Below are positions 1 to 8,186 of a stretch of DNA of 64,000 nucleotides, piece after piece; position 1 is the stretch's first letter; each line of letters opens with the position of its first letter. The notes under the pieces were generated by a model. The model was not told the DNA's origin, searched no databases, and worked only from the letters and a program-made list of their open reading frames with translations. This DNA is from Vallitaleaceae bacterium 9-2 (GTDB lineage Bacteria > Bacillota > Clostridia > Lachnospirales > Vallitaleaceae). The stretch covers positions 1,674,001-1,738,000 of the forward strand of contig CP121691.1 in assembly GCA_038396585.1 (NCBI GenBank), read 5' to 3'. A program made the position numbers and the translations under genes.

Positions 1-424
1 AGGTATCAATAGTTAGATGTTCTGCTCGACCAAACCAACGACTTTCATAAAATTCATTATAAGTGGGAAGGTAACTTTTTGGAACGATGCCTAGAAGTTC
101 TCCTTGATATATTATGGCGGCCACGTTATACACAGATTCATCTATAAGCATCGGTAGACCCACAACAAGTATTGTATGTCGGCCAAGTGAGTAGTTGAGT
201 AACTCATCAAGTCCTTTTTTTGCATGATTTAATACACTAGACTGATGCAGTAAGTCTCCCAGTGAGTAACCGGTTATGCACAGTTCTGGCATAATAATTA
301 AATCGACATTGTGATTACATGCTTGATCATATATATTTTTTATTTGTTGAAGGTTATAGTTGATATCCCCTAATTTTATTATTGGAATTCCATTTGCAAC
401 ACGAGAAAATCCATAAGAATTCAT
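1..424 (-). CDS. nadE: NAD+ synthase, glutamine-hydrolysing, N-terminal part (partial)
   Basis: Only the first 141 codons are in the window; the gene runs off the left edge. The visible part is the nitrilase-like glutaminase domain that supplies ammonia to the C-terminal NAD synthase domain, which converts deamido-NAD to NAD. Residues 45-53 (MPELCITGY) carry the likely catalytic Glu47. PKSYLP at 115-120 carries the catalytic Lys116. The family's catalytic Cys lies beyond the edge. The ATG at 424 follows an AAAGGATGG ribosome site. The gene is divergent from comEA. A stand-alone carbon-nitrogen hydrolase cannot be fully excluded without the C-terminus, but the start (SYGFSRVA) and the PTYNEFYE stretch are typical of NAD synthases. 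Confidence 0.85.
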   Translation of the reverse strand, partial: MNSYGFSRVANGIPIIKLGDINYNLQQIKNIYDQACNHNVDLIIMPELCITGYSLGDLLHQSSVLNHAKKGLDELLNYSLGRHTILVVGLPMLIDESVYNVAAIIYQGELLGIVPKSYLPTYNEFYESRWFGRAEHLTIDT

Positions 425-442
425 TGTACACCATCCTTTTAA

Positions 443-456
443 TTAACTAAAGTTAA
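443..456. repeat. Small perfect palindrome in the nadE-comEA divergent region
   Basis: TTAACT-AA-AGTTAA has 6-bp perfect arms around a 2-base centre. It lies just upstream of the nadE ribosome site in the 124-bp divergent spacer. It may be an operator, but in A+T-rich DNA it could be chance. The rest of the spacer shows no convincing promoter: a TTGTAT-N17-TAGAAT match at 501-529 would start transcription inside the comEA ribosome site. Confidence 0.25.
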
Positions 457-548
457 ATTCGTTCTTTCTCTATTATTTTAACATATTTTTATATAAATTG
501 TTGTATGTAATTGATTTATTTTGTAGAATATAAAGGAGACTATTATTT

Positions 549-1199
549 ATGATAAAAAGTAAAGCTATATTTGTCTGTGCCGGTTTATTATTCGTCTTGA
601 TTTCAGGGATTATATATATTATGATGGCATCGACGGATGCCGTTGTTTTTCAATCGGAGATTGAAAATGATGAACGTATAACAAAAGAAGGCGTTATTGA
701 TACGGATATTAATCATCTTGATGAGGAAAATGTGGATGCAGAGCTAGACATTACTCAAGAAATCGTCCATAATGATATTGTTGTCTATATATGCGGTAGT
801 GTTACAAATGAAGGTGTATATTCACTTCAAGAAGGCGCGCGCGTATATGAGGCACTTGAACTAGCGGGAGGAATGACGCAAGAGGCGCAGCAAGGACATA
901 TTAACTTAGCCCGTGTACTTGTAGATGGTGAGAGTATATATTTTCCCACGCAAGACGAAGTCAAAACCATAGGGCTAACATGGAGTGAACAAACACAACC
1001 AGAAGATGCGCGAATTAATATTAATACTGCATCTGAAGAAGAATTAACACAGCTTCCTGGAATTGGTTTAGCAAAGGCCAAAGCGATTATCGCATATCGA
1101 AAAAACAATAGTATGTTTAAAAAAATAGAAGATATAATGGAAGTTCCAGGAATCAAAAAAAATACTTTTGAGAATATAAAGGAACAAATATCCATTTAA
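549..1199 (+). CDS. comEA: ComEA, competence DNA receptor
   Basis: This is a membrane-anchored DNA-binding protein that takes up double-stranded DNA at the cell surface and passes it to the ComEC channel. A single N-terminal membrane segment (about residues 5-26) is followed by an acidic linker. An SLBB-type domain lies at about 76-135 (VVYICGSVTNEGVYSL). A C-terminal helix-hairpin-helix domain at about 155-216 has the typical ININTAS and LPGIG motifs. The length of 216 residues is usual for the family. The ATG follows AAAGGAG with normal spacing. comEC lies 3 kb downstream, separated by a two-component system and a lipoprotein gene; in many Firmicutes comEA and comEC are direct neighbours, so this block looks like an insertion into a late-competence operon. 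Confidence 0.93.
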   Translation: MIKSKAIFVCAGLLFVLISGIIYIMMASTDAVVFQSEIENDERITKEGVIDTDINHLDEENVDAELDITQEIVHNDIVVYICGSVTNEGVYSLQEGARVYEALELAGGMTQEAQQGHINLARVLVDGESIYFPTQDEVKTIGLTWSEQTQPEDARININTASEEELTQLPGIGLAKAKAIIAYRKNNSMFKKIEDIMEVPGIKKNTFENIKEQISI

Positions 1200-1220
1200 A
1201 ATAGAATAAGGATGGTTATC

Positions 1221-1913
1221 ATGAAAAAGAGAATTTTAGTGGTGGATGATGAAAAAACAATAGTAAAAGGAATACGATTTAGCTTAGAACAAGAGGGGTA
1301 TGATATTGATAGTGCATATGATGGGGAAGAAGCCTTAAATTATGCCAAGAATCATCAATATGATTTGATTGTCTTGGATGTCATGCTTCCTAAAAAAGAT
1401 GGACTGGAAGTGTGCCGTAATATTCGGGAATTTTCCACGGTTCCAATTATTATGCTGACGGCTAAAGGCGAAGATATGGATAAAATATTGGGACTTGAAT
1501 TTGGCGCAGATGATTATATGACCAAACCGTTTAATGTACTTGAACTGAAAGCTCGAATTAAAGCGATTATTCGAAGAAACAAATATGTCAATAATGAAAG
1601 TGAAGATCAAATGAAGTCACTTCATAAAGGTGACCTTGAAATTCAAAAGGAAAGTCGACGTGTTTTTGTCAAAGAAAGTGAAGTGAATCTAACAGCAAAA
1701 GAGTTTGATTTGTTGGAATTATTCTTAACACATCCAAATAAAGTCTATTCAAGAGATCAGTTATTAAGCATTATATGGGATTATGATTATCCTGGAGATG
1801 CACGTACTGTTGATGTGCATGTGCGAAGGTTACGTGAAAAAATTGAAGAAGTTCCTAGTGAGCCTAGATACATTCATACTAAATGGGGAGTGGGTTATTA
1901 TTATCAACAATAA
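1221..1913 (+). CDS. OmpR/PhoB-family response regulator
   Basis: Two-component response regulator of 230 residues. The receiver domain (about 3-115) has the acidic pair DD at 9-10, the phospho-acceptor Asp53 in VLDVMLP, a conserved Thr in MLTAKG and Lys in TKPF. A winged-helix DNA-binding domain (about 130-230) ends in VDVHVRRLREKIE and a GVGYYY hairpin. I chose the ATG at 1221 because AAGGATGG ends 5 bases before it; an in-frame ATG at 1212 lies inside that ribosome site. The gene overlaps the start of the cognate kinase. Its target genes cannot be read from the sequence. Confidence 0.93.
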   Translation: MKKRILVVDDEKTIVKGIRFSLEQEGYDIDSAYDGEEALNYAKNHQYDLIVLDVMLPKKDGLEVCRNIREFSTVPIIMLTAKGEDMDKILGLEFGADDYMTKPFNVLELKARIKAIIRRNKYVNNESEDQMKSLHKGDLEIQKESRRVFVKESEVNLTAKEFDLLELFLTHPNKVYSRDQLLSIIWDYDYPGDARTVDVHVRRLREKIEEVPSEPRYIHTKWGVGYYYQQ

Positions 1914-3327
1914 GCGCTTTCAAAGTATACGTGTTAAGTTATTTATGAGCTTTATGCTTATAGGTATTATTACAACAATCGTCTTGTCAATTGCATTTAT
2001 CTTTACAATACAACAACGCTATTTGACAGAAAAAAAACGTGAGCTATATCGACAAGCCAATACAATTGCTATTAGCCTTGTGACAACAGGCTATTTTTCT
2101 GATGAACACAATAATTCCTATTTAATGACTGTTCAAGCAAGTGTTAGTGGACGAGGAATGATTATTGACCGAAATGGAAGCATTTTGTTTGATTCGAATC
2201 ATCTTGACGAAGGGAAGTCCCTTGTCAATGCAGAAGTGTTATCTGCGCTGCGTGGCAAAAGTTCATATACATTTTTAGAAGAGATGAATATTGGAGCTGT
2301 CACCGTTCCTATTGTTGATTTGGATTATCAAACAGTTTTAGGAGCCGTTGTTGTTTCAGATTCTTTTAATGATATTACATATTCGATTAAATATTTATGG
2401 AATATTGCACTGTTTTTCATTGTTGGATTAACGGTGATTATTTTTATGCTTAGTTATTATCTGAGCGGATCCTTTAACCGACCGTTCAGACAATTGTTAG
2501 ATCATATTAACCGTATAACCGATGGACATATTGAAGAAAAAGTTCAAATTAAAGGGAATACAGAGATTGAAGAGATAACAACAGCATTTAATCATATGTT
2601 TGAACGCATTGAAGCGATTGAAAGTCATCGCCAAGAGTTTGTTGCCAATGTAAGTCATGAGTTAAAAACACCGATGAGTTCAATTAAAGTATTGGCAGAA
2701 TCGTTAATACATCAACCCGATACCCCCATCGAAATTTATCAAGAGTTTTTATATGATATCAATGAAGAGGTGAATCGCGAGACAAAGATTATTAATGATT
2801 TGTTGACGTTGGTGACTTTAGATAAAAAGGATAATTCACTACGTATTAAAGAAGTGGATGTTAATCAGTTAATCGTGGATGTGATGAAGCGCTTAAAACC
2901 TTTAGCAGACTTAAAAAATATACAGATGCTTTTTGAAAGCTATCGAAATGTTCAAGCGGAAATAGATGATACAAAAATGGAACTTGCCATTACCAATCTT
3001 ATTGAAAATGCCATTAAGTATAACAAGGAATATGGGTATATTAATGTGAGTTTAGATACGGATTTTAAAAACTTTTTCATTAAAATAAAAGATACAGGGG
3101 AAGGAATTTCTCAAGAACATATTGATCAAGTGTTTAGACGGTTTTATCGAGTGGACAAAACCCGGTCAAGAGATACGGGCGGAACGGGTCTTGGATTATC
3201 AATTGTTCAAAAAACCATATATATGCATCAAGGAAGTATAAAATGTAAAAGTGAGCTTGGTCAGTGGACAGAATTTATTGTGACGATGCCAATTAAACAT
3301 ATTAAACGAACGTATGAAGAGGAGTAA
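1858..3327 (+). CDS. Sensor histidine kinase (start uncertain)
   Basis: Membrane histidine kinase partnered with the preceding regulator. After a short cytoplasmic start (KRFQSIRVKLF) there is a first membrane helix, an extracytoplasmic sensor of about 125 residues (Cache-like by size and pattern), a second membrane helix, HAMP, HisKA with the phospho-acceptor His in NVSHELKTP, and a HATPase domain with N box (NLIENAIKYN), DTGEGIS, FRRFYRVD and GGTGLGL. The start is a problem. The natural N-terminus falls near 1897-1909, where the frame has only ATT/ATC codons. The GTG at 1858 has a weak GAAGAAG upstream and is entered as a formal start. ATT at 1897 or 1900, behind GGGGAG at 1885-1890, is the better biological candidate, and ATG 1945 would remove the N-terminus before the first helix. 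The overlap with the regulator implies translational coupling. Confidence 0.9.
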   Translation: MSLDTFILNGEWVIIINNKRFQSIRVKLFMSFMLIGIITTIVLSIAFIFTIQQRYLTEKKRELYRQANTIAISLVTTGYFSDEHNNSYLMTVQASVSGRGMIIDRNGSILFDSNHLDEGKSLVNAEVLSALRGKSSYTFLEEMNIGAVTVPIVDLDYQTVLGAVVVSDSFNDITYSIKYLWNIALFFIVGLTVIIFMLSYYLSGSFNRPFRQLLDHINRITDGHIEEKVQIKGNTEIEEITTAFNHMFERIEAIESHRQEFVANVSHELKTPMSSIKVLAESLIHQPDTPIEIYQEFLYDINEEVNRETKIINDLLTLVTLDKKDNSLRIKEVDVNQLIVDVMKRLKPLADLKNIQMLFESYRNVQAEIDDTKMELAITNLIENAIKYNKEYGYINVSLDTDFKNFFIKIKDTGEGISQEHIDQVFRRFYRVDKTRSRDTGGTGLGLSIVQKTIYMHQGSIKCKSELGQWTEFIVTMPIKHIKRTYEEE

Positions 3328-3330
3328 AAA

Positions 3331-4251
3331 ATGGTAAAAAAAATACTGCTACTTGGATTATGTTTTTTGATGATTACCGGATGTCAAGCTTCATCTAATC
3401 GTTTTCTTCAATCCAGTAGCGAAGCACAGATTTATTTGTTTAATGAAGAGACGCTGGATATTGAACCGGTGGATTTGTATTTAAAAGATATTATTGATAT
3501 TCAAAATGTCAATCAAGTGACACACTATGTACTTAACATGTTATCCCAAGGTGCCAAAAGCTCATCATTAAGTCCAACATTAAAAAAAGAAGTGGAGCTT
3601 GAGTACTACGTATTTAGTGAGGGGAATATGCTTTTGAATTTTAATGAGGCTTATGCTCAGATGAATTCGTTGGAAGAATTAATCGCAAGAAGTTCGCTGG
3701 TACTGAGTCTGACATCCTTTGATATGATAAGCTCGGTAGAAATTGTTGTGGGGGAAGAGGCCCTTATTGATCAAATGGGGAATCGTATTGGACGAATGCG
3801 AAATGAAGATGTCTATTTATCCATGTATGCATCGGCAAATACTACGGTGGATACTCAATTTACTATTTATTGTCCTGCAGATAATCGACGATATTTAAAA
3901 GAAAAAGAAGTGACAATAACGTTGCACCCGAACAAGCACAAAGAAGAGCTTATAGTAGAATACTTAATTGAAGAATCGTCATGTCAGTTTTTGCCGGAAG
4001 AGACCAAAGTATTGGATGTGCAAATTCATGATACGACATGCTATGTGAACTTTAACGAACAATTTTTAACCTCATACCTGCCTGAAGGCATTACAAGCCC
4101 GGTAGCAATTTATGGGATTGTTAATACACTGACTGAACTGAGTAATATTTCGAAGGTTCAGATTTTAGTTGAAGGTGAAATCGTTGATAACTTTCAAGGA
4201 ACATTTCCTTTAAATGTACCTTTAAGCAAAAACTTTCAACTTGTTCAATAA
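3331..4251 (+). CDS. GerM-like lipoprotein with two GerMN domains
   Basis: A lipoprotein signal peptide ends in the lipobox ITGC at residues 16-19. Two GerMN (sporulation/germination) domains follow, at about 30-165 and 175-300, each ending in a similar pattern (LTSFDMISSVEIVVG and LTELSNISKVQILVEG). B. subtilis GerM has the same two-domain layout and functions in sporulation, and GerMN domains are thought to bind cell-wall components. The ATG at 3331 is 3 bases after the kinase stop and has a GAGGAG site inside the kinase 3' end, so the two are almost certainly co-expressed. The position after a regulator-kinase pair matches LpqB, the GerMN lipoprotein behind MtrAB in Actinobacteria. A role in modulating this kinase is therefore an inference. 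Confidence 0.85.
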   Translation: MVKKILLLGLCFLMITGCQASSNRFLQSSSEAQIYLFNEETLDIEPVDLYLKDIIDIQNVNQVTHYVLNMLSQGAKSSSLSPTLKKEVELEYYVFSEGNMLLNFNEAYAQMNSLEELIARSSLVLSLTSFDMISSVEIVVGEEALIDQMGNRIGRMRNEDVYLSMYASANTTVDTQFTIYCPADNRRYLKEKEVTITLHPNKHKEELIVEYLIEESSCQFLPEETKVLDVQIHDTTCYVNFNEQFLTSYLPEGITSPVAIYGIVNTLTELSNISKVQILVEGEIVDNFQGTFPLNVPLSKNFQLVQ

Positions 4252-4266
4252 TAGGAGGTGATGTGA

Positions 4267-5679
4267 ATCAAAAGATATATCCTGAAAAAGTATAGTATAC
4301 ATATTTTACTTGTATTATTATCTATAATTCGTGTATGGCAATATACGGATGCCTATTTTGAGGCACTAGAATATATTGAATCCATAGATTCAATAGAAAT
4401 AGAAGTTCAAATAAATGATATCCGGCAAACTCAATATGGATATTCATGTCATTTTACAATTCTAAAGCCGATGAAGACCGCTTCTCTAGCAAATTATACC
4501 GGTTATTTTTATTTAAATAAACAGCAGCAATCTAAATATTTTCCAAATCTCAACCAAGAAAAACATAAATACATACATCAAAAATACCGTCTTCAGGGAC
4601 AATTTGAAAAAGCATGGTATCCAAGAAATCCGGGGCAGACCCACCCGCTTATTTATTTGATGGGCAAAAAAGCTTTTGGGGCATTTGACTATGAGCATTT
4701 AGAAAAGATTGTAGTACAGCAAAGCTCAAGACAACATTTTATCAGCAGCCTGAAGAAAAAAAGTGCATTTATTCGATTGCGCAGTATTAAAAAAATTGAG
4801 CAACAATTGGCAGAGTGTTTTGGAAAAGTAGAGTATGGCTTGCTAAAAGCAATGATTTTAGGAGATAAGTCGTCATTAGATGCTGATATTGTAACAAAAT
4901 ACTCAAACCATGGATTGTCACATATATTGGCTATATCCGGTCTGCATATTATGATTTTTATTGGATGTCTGGAGTATTTTTTTAGAAGCTTGTTATTGCC
5001 AAAAACATATAGATTATGGCTGGTTTTTTTGCTCTTAGTTATATATATATGGATGCTTGGATTTATTGTTAGTGCTATTCGTGCCATTGCGTTGGGAACA
5101 AGCTTGATTTTTTCGATTGCATATGATTATACATATAATCGTCACCGTATGCTTCTTTTAATCTTAAGTGCTTTTCTTATTATAACACCTTATGTGTTGT
5201 TTTCTATAAGCTTTATGCTTTCCTTCGGAGCGGTGTTTGCTTTATTTTTTCTTTATCCGATTTTGAAGAGATCATATCAGTCGCTTCATACAAAATTCCT
5301 TATCCGTTTTATTCTAGACTCACTCAATGTTAGCTTTAGCATTTCGCTGATGACATTTCCCATTCTCCTATATTTTTTTAGAGGGATTTCCTTATCTAGT
5401 TTCATCGTAAATATTTTTGTGTTACCCAGTATTCCTTTGTTTTATACAGCATCGATAATCGCACTTGGAGCAAGTTTTATCCATCAGATGCTTGGACGCT
5501 TTTTGGCAGGGACGGCAACCATTTTTTCGTCTTATATATTAGCGGTTATTGAATTCTTTAATCATAAGTATAATTTTTTGAACCACAGAGCATTATCGTT
5601 ACCAAGTGTTTTGCTATATTATTCGGGACTCATTCTTCTTATTTTTATTTGCCATATGAAGGGAGGAGAAGATGATTAA
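4267..5679 (+). CDS. comEC: ComEC membrane channel part (lacks the metallo-beta-lactamase domain; non-ATG start)
   Basis: Polytopic competence protein that moves single-stranded DNA across the membrane. From 4267 the frame reads a basic start (KRYILKKYS), a first membrane helix, an OB-like DUF4131 region up to about residue 145, and the multi-helix Competence domain with GLSHILAISGLHI. The frame has no ATG, GTG or TTG before the ATG at 4471, which would remove the first helix and most of the OB region. A perfect 10-base ribosome site AGGAGGTGAT (4253-4262) sits 8 bases before ATC at 4267, so ATC initiation or a start-codon mutation is likely. The ATG at 4261 is followed at once by TGA, and GTG 4263 opens only 10 codons. 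If ATC is not used, the gene is 4471-5679. The metallo-beta-lactamase domain is encoded by the next gene. Confidence 0.8.
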   Translation: MKRYILKKYSIHILLVLLSIIRVWQYTDAYFEALEYIESIDSIEIEVQINDIRQTQYGYSCHFTILKPMKTASLANYTGYFYLNKQQQSKYFPNLNQEKHKYIHQKYRLQGQFEKAWYPRNPGQTHPLIYLMGKKAFGAFDYEHLEKIVVQQSSRQHFISSLKKKSAFIRLRSIKKIEQQLAECFGKVEYGLLKAMILGDKSSLDADIVTKYSNHGLSHILAISGLHIMIFIGCLEYFFRSLLLPKTYRLWLVFLLLVIYIWMLGFIVSAIRAIALGTSLIFSIAYDYTYNRHRMLLLILSAFLIITPYVLFSISFMLSFGAVFALFFLYPILKRSYQSLHTKFLIRFILDSLNVSFSISLMTFPILLYFFRGISLSSFIVNIFVLPSIPLFYTASIIALGASFIHQMLGRFLAGTATIFSSYILAVIEFFNHKYNFLNHRALSLPSVLLYYSGLILLIFICHMKGGEDD

Positions 5680-6670
5680 AGTTGGACGTCAACACGAGGA
5701 CAAAATTCTCAAGAAAAAAACCTTGTACTGCTGCCGTATACTGTTAAAAATAATTGGGATATTCAGTGTTATTTTTATAATGATGCATAGTATCGTTATC
5801 ATGTATCAAAAAGATACAACACGGCTGTTTTTTTTAGATGTAGGTCAAGGCGATGCATGTGTGATTACCCATAACGAACAGACATTTCTCGTTGATGGTG
5901 GAGGCAATAGGTATATGGATGAAGAAAACAATATGGGAATGCGTGTTATTTATCCGTTTTTGTTATATAAAGGGATTGATAATATAGATGTAGCTTTTAT
6001 AAGCCACATGCATTATGATCATATCAAAGGCGTGTTAGAACTTTTTGATGAGATTAAGATAAAAAAAGTAGCAGTAAGTCATGTATATAAGAGCATTGTA
6101 GAAGATGAACAGCAACTTCAAGAACATGTACTTTTAAATGAACTAATCAAAAAGTGTAAACAAACAAATACAGAATTGATTTTTGTTAAAGAAGGAGATG
6201 TGTTTTTAGGTGATGGCATAAAATTTGTCTGTCATTATCCTTTTTCGGAAACAGAATATGAAGAAGATGAAAATAAAAACTCCATGGTTTTAGAATTAAA
6301 GACATGGCAACAACAGATATTATTTACGGGTGACATAGAGGCTGACGTAGAGGAAGCTATTGAAAAAAAGGATGTAGATATTTATGGAATGGATGTATTA
6401 AAAGTAGCACATCATGGCTCAGCAACTTCATCCTCGCAACAATTTTTAGAAAGGACACATCCGACAGTAGGCATTATTAGTGTCGGGGAGAATAGGCACG
6501 GACATCCTAGCCAAGAGGTCATTGCACGATATAACAAATTAAAAATTCCCGTGTATCTCACTATGGATTATGGTATGATAGAGGTTAGTATAAATCGTAA
6601 ACATTTAAAAATAAAGACGCATTTAAGAAGGAATAATGATGAAACAGTTAAAAGAAGATATAAAAAATAG
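5672..6670 (+). CDS. ComEC-type metallo-beta-lactamase domain protein
   Basis: A separate gene for the part that forms the C-terminus of ComEC in most bacteria. It has its own membrane helix at about 25-46, then the ComEC-type LDVGQGDA motif at 55-62 and the metal-binding HMHYDH at 112-117. Later motifs include FTGDIE and KVAHHGS, and GENRHGHPS near the C-terminus. Known ComEC domains of this type are proposed to degrade the non-transported DNA strand. The gene has its own GGAGGAG site and ATG and overlaps the channel gene by 8 bases. The membrane anchor and ribosome site indicate a stable gene split rather than a sequencing frameshift. Confidence 0.87.
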   Translation: MIKVGRQHEDKILKKKTLYCCRILLKIIGIFSVIFIMMHSIVIMYQKDTTRLFFLDVGQGDACVITHNEQTFLVDGGGNRYMDEENNMGMRVIYPFLLYKGIDNIDVAFISHMHYDHIKGVLELFDEIKIKKVAVSHVYKSIVEDEQQLQEHVLLNELIKKCKQTNTELIFVKEGDVFLGDGIKFVCHYPFSETEYEEDENKNSMVLELKTWQQQILFTGDIEADVEEAIEKKDVDIYGMDVLKVAHHGSATSSSQQFLERTHPTVGIISVGENRHGHPSQEVIARYNKLKIPVYLTMDYGMIEVSINRKHLKIKTHLRRNNDETVKRRYKK

Positions 6671-7628
6671 AATATTTCAACCAACATACTTATTTACAGG
6701 GGAAGAAAAATATCTGCTTGATGTGTATGTCAAAAGAATATGTGATAAAGTTTTTGAAGGACAAGATTCGATGATGAACCTTGATCAATATACGGTGGAT
6801 CAAAAAGATTTTGAAGTGGTTATTGGAAGTCTTGAAACGTTGCCCTTTTTTGCGGAGAAACGTGTAGTGATTTTGTGGAACATGGATTTGTTTAACAGTA
6901 AAAATAAGGAGAAGGCAAATCAGCTAGCAGGCAAGTTGGATCAATTAGGGGAGACCGCAATTTGTATTGTTGTCGAAGACAAAATAGACAAACGCAGCAA
7001 ATTATATAAAAAAATAAATAAGTTGGGAGCATTTTATGATTTTAAGCACCTCAATGAAAGTGCCCTGATTCATCATATAGGACGACGCCTGGCCAAAGAA
7101 AAACTAAAAATCAGTACAGGTGACGCAAAATTTTTTATTGAACGTGTAGGATATGAATTGAACACAATAGAGCAAGAATTATCCAAGGTGATTGATTATT
7201 GTGTGGGAGAAGAAATTGTCGTAAGAGAAGATATAATACAAGTTACAACAAAGCATATTGAGGCCAAGATATTTGAACTAGTCGATGCCATCGGAAGCAA
7301 AAAACGTGAAATCGCGCTATACTTATATCAGGATATGATTTCTTTAAAAGAACCACCAACACGTATACTTTTTATGATATCAAGACAAATGATGCTTATT
7401 CATAATATCAAACTTATGCTTCAAGGTAAAATGGGACAACAACACATGGCATCAGAACTTAAGATACCGCCTTTTGTTGTCAATAAACTTATTGGACAAA
7501 GCCGTCAATTTGATTTGGCAACACTGCGCCAAATATTGGCGCGTTTACTTGATTTGGAATACCAATTTAAACAGGGTAAAATGGACCTTACTATGGGAAT
7601 AGAGATATTTATTTTAGAACAAAGTTGA
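6639..7628 (+). CDS. holA: DNA polymerase III subunit delta
   Basis: Delta subunit of the clamp loader, which opens the beta clamp and loads it on DNA during replication. The protein has 329 residues. The N-terminal AAA+-like domain starts with the characteristic PTYLFTGEEKYL. A middle helical part carries ELNTIEQELSKV and the family-typical IFELVDAIGSKK. The C-terminal collar domain includes PPTRILFMISRQ. The delta subunit does not hydrolyse ATP, and I see no intact Walker A motif. The ATG at 6639 has AAGGA 6 bases upstream; the ATG at 6636 is only 3 bases away. It overlaps the preceding gene by 32 bases. Next to comEC is a common place for holA in Firmicutes. Confidence 0.93.
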   Translation: MKQLKEDIKNRIFQPTYLFTGEEKYLLDVYVKRICDKVFEGQDSMMNLDQYTVDQKDFEVVIGSLETLPFFAEKRVVILWNMDLFNSKNKEKANQLAGKLDQLGETAICIVVEDKIDKRSKLYKKINKLGAFYDFKHLNESALIHHIGRRLAKEKLKISTGDAKFFIERVGYELNTIEQELSKVIDYCVGEEIVVREDIIQVTTKHIEAKIFELVDAIGSKKREIALYLYQDMISLKEPPTRILFMISRQMMLIHNIKLMLQGKMGQQHMASELKIPPFVVNKLIGQSRQFDLATLRQILARLLDLEYQFKQGKMDLTMGIEIFILEQS

Positions 7629-7651
7629 TTATACAGATAAAAAAGCATAAT

Positions 7652-7677
7652 AAAAAAGCCACAGAAAATCTGTGGCT
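7652..7677 (-). terminator. Rho-independent terminator of rpsT
   Basis: A 9-bp perfect stem (7657-7665 with 7669-7677) closes a 3-base loop and is followed on the minus strand by TTTTTT. It lies between convergent holA and rpsT. On the plus strand there is no good T-run after the stem, so it mainly serves rpsT. Confidence 0.85.
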
Positions 7678-7690
7678 GATATTTATGTGC

Positions 7691-7954
7691 TTATTTTAAT
7701 TCGTTAACAGCTTTAGTTAAAATAGAAATCTTTCTTGCTGCTGTATTTTTATGGAAAATACCTTTAGAAGTTGCACTTGAAATAGCTTTGATTGCTTCAG
7801 TAAGAGCTACGTTTGCAGCTGCTTTATCACCATTAGCTACAGCGACGTCAACTTTTTTAATAATTGTCTTTACGCGTGATTTAATGCTTTTGTTATGAGC
7901 TGTTTTTGTTGCGATAACTTTAATTCTTTTTTTAGCAGATTTAATATTAGCCAT
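7691..7954 (-). CDS. rpsT: 30S ribosomal protein S20
   Basis: Primary 16S rRNA-binding protein of the small subunit. At 87 residues it is the usual size, with the basic start MANIKSAKKRIKV and the helix KTAHNKSIKSRVKT. GGAGGTGA precedes the ATG on the minus strand. It is the only minus-strand gene between comEA and thiN. Upstream there is a possible minus-strand promoter in the TTGTAC ... AATAAT stretch (about 7985-8013), too weak to list separately. Placement next to holA is common in Firmicutes. Confidence 0.97.
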   Translation of the reverse strand: MANIKSAKKRIKVIATKTAHNKSIKSRVKTIIKKVDVAVANGDKAAANVALTEAIKAISSATSKGIFHKNTAARKISILTKAVNELK

Positions 7955-8129
7955 GATTTCACCTCCAAAATAAATTTCTTATATTATTGTACAAATAGAG
8001 GGTGAGTACAATAAGATAAACGCAAGAATCTAGTGGGGTAGAAACTTACGATACAATCACATTTGCATACCTACATATTCTAAGGTATAAATCACAAGAA
8101 GTCAACAGATATTTGGAAAAAGATTCAAA

Positions 8130-8158
8130 TTGAAAGAAAATCCGTTCTGTGTTAATAT
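8130..8158 (+). promoter_or_regulatory. SigA-type promoter of the small alarmone synthetase gene
   Basis: TTGAAA (8130-8135), a 17-base spacer and TAATAT (8153-8158). It lies 29 bases before the ATG and shows that translation cannot begin at 8130. The rest of 7955-8186 is divergent regulatory sequence with no recognisable gene. Confidence 0.75.
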
Positions 8159-8186
8159 AGGAATATACTATTTAAGGAGAAGATGT

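Noticed and set aside
501-529. TTGTAT-N17-TAGAAT before comEA
   Set aside because: The predicted start would fall within the AAAGGAG ribosome site of comEA.
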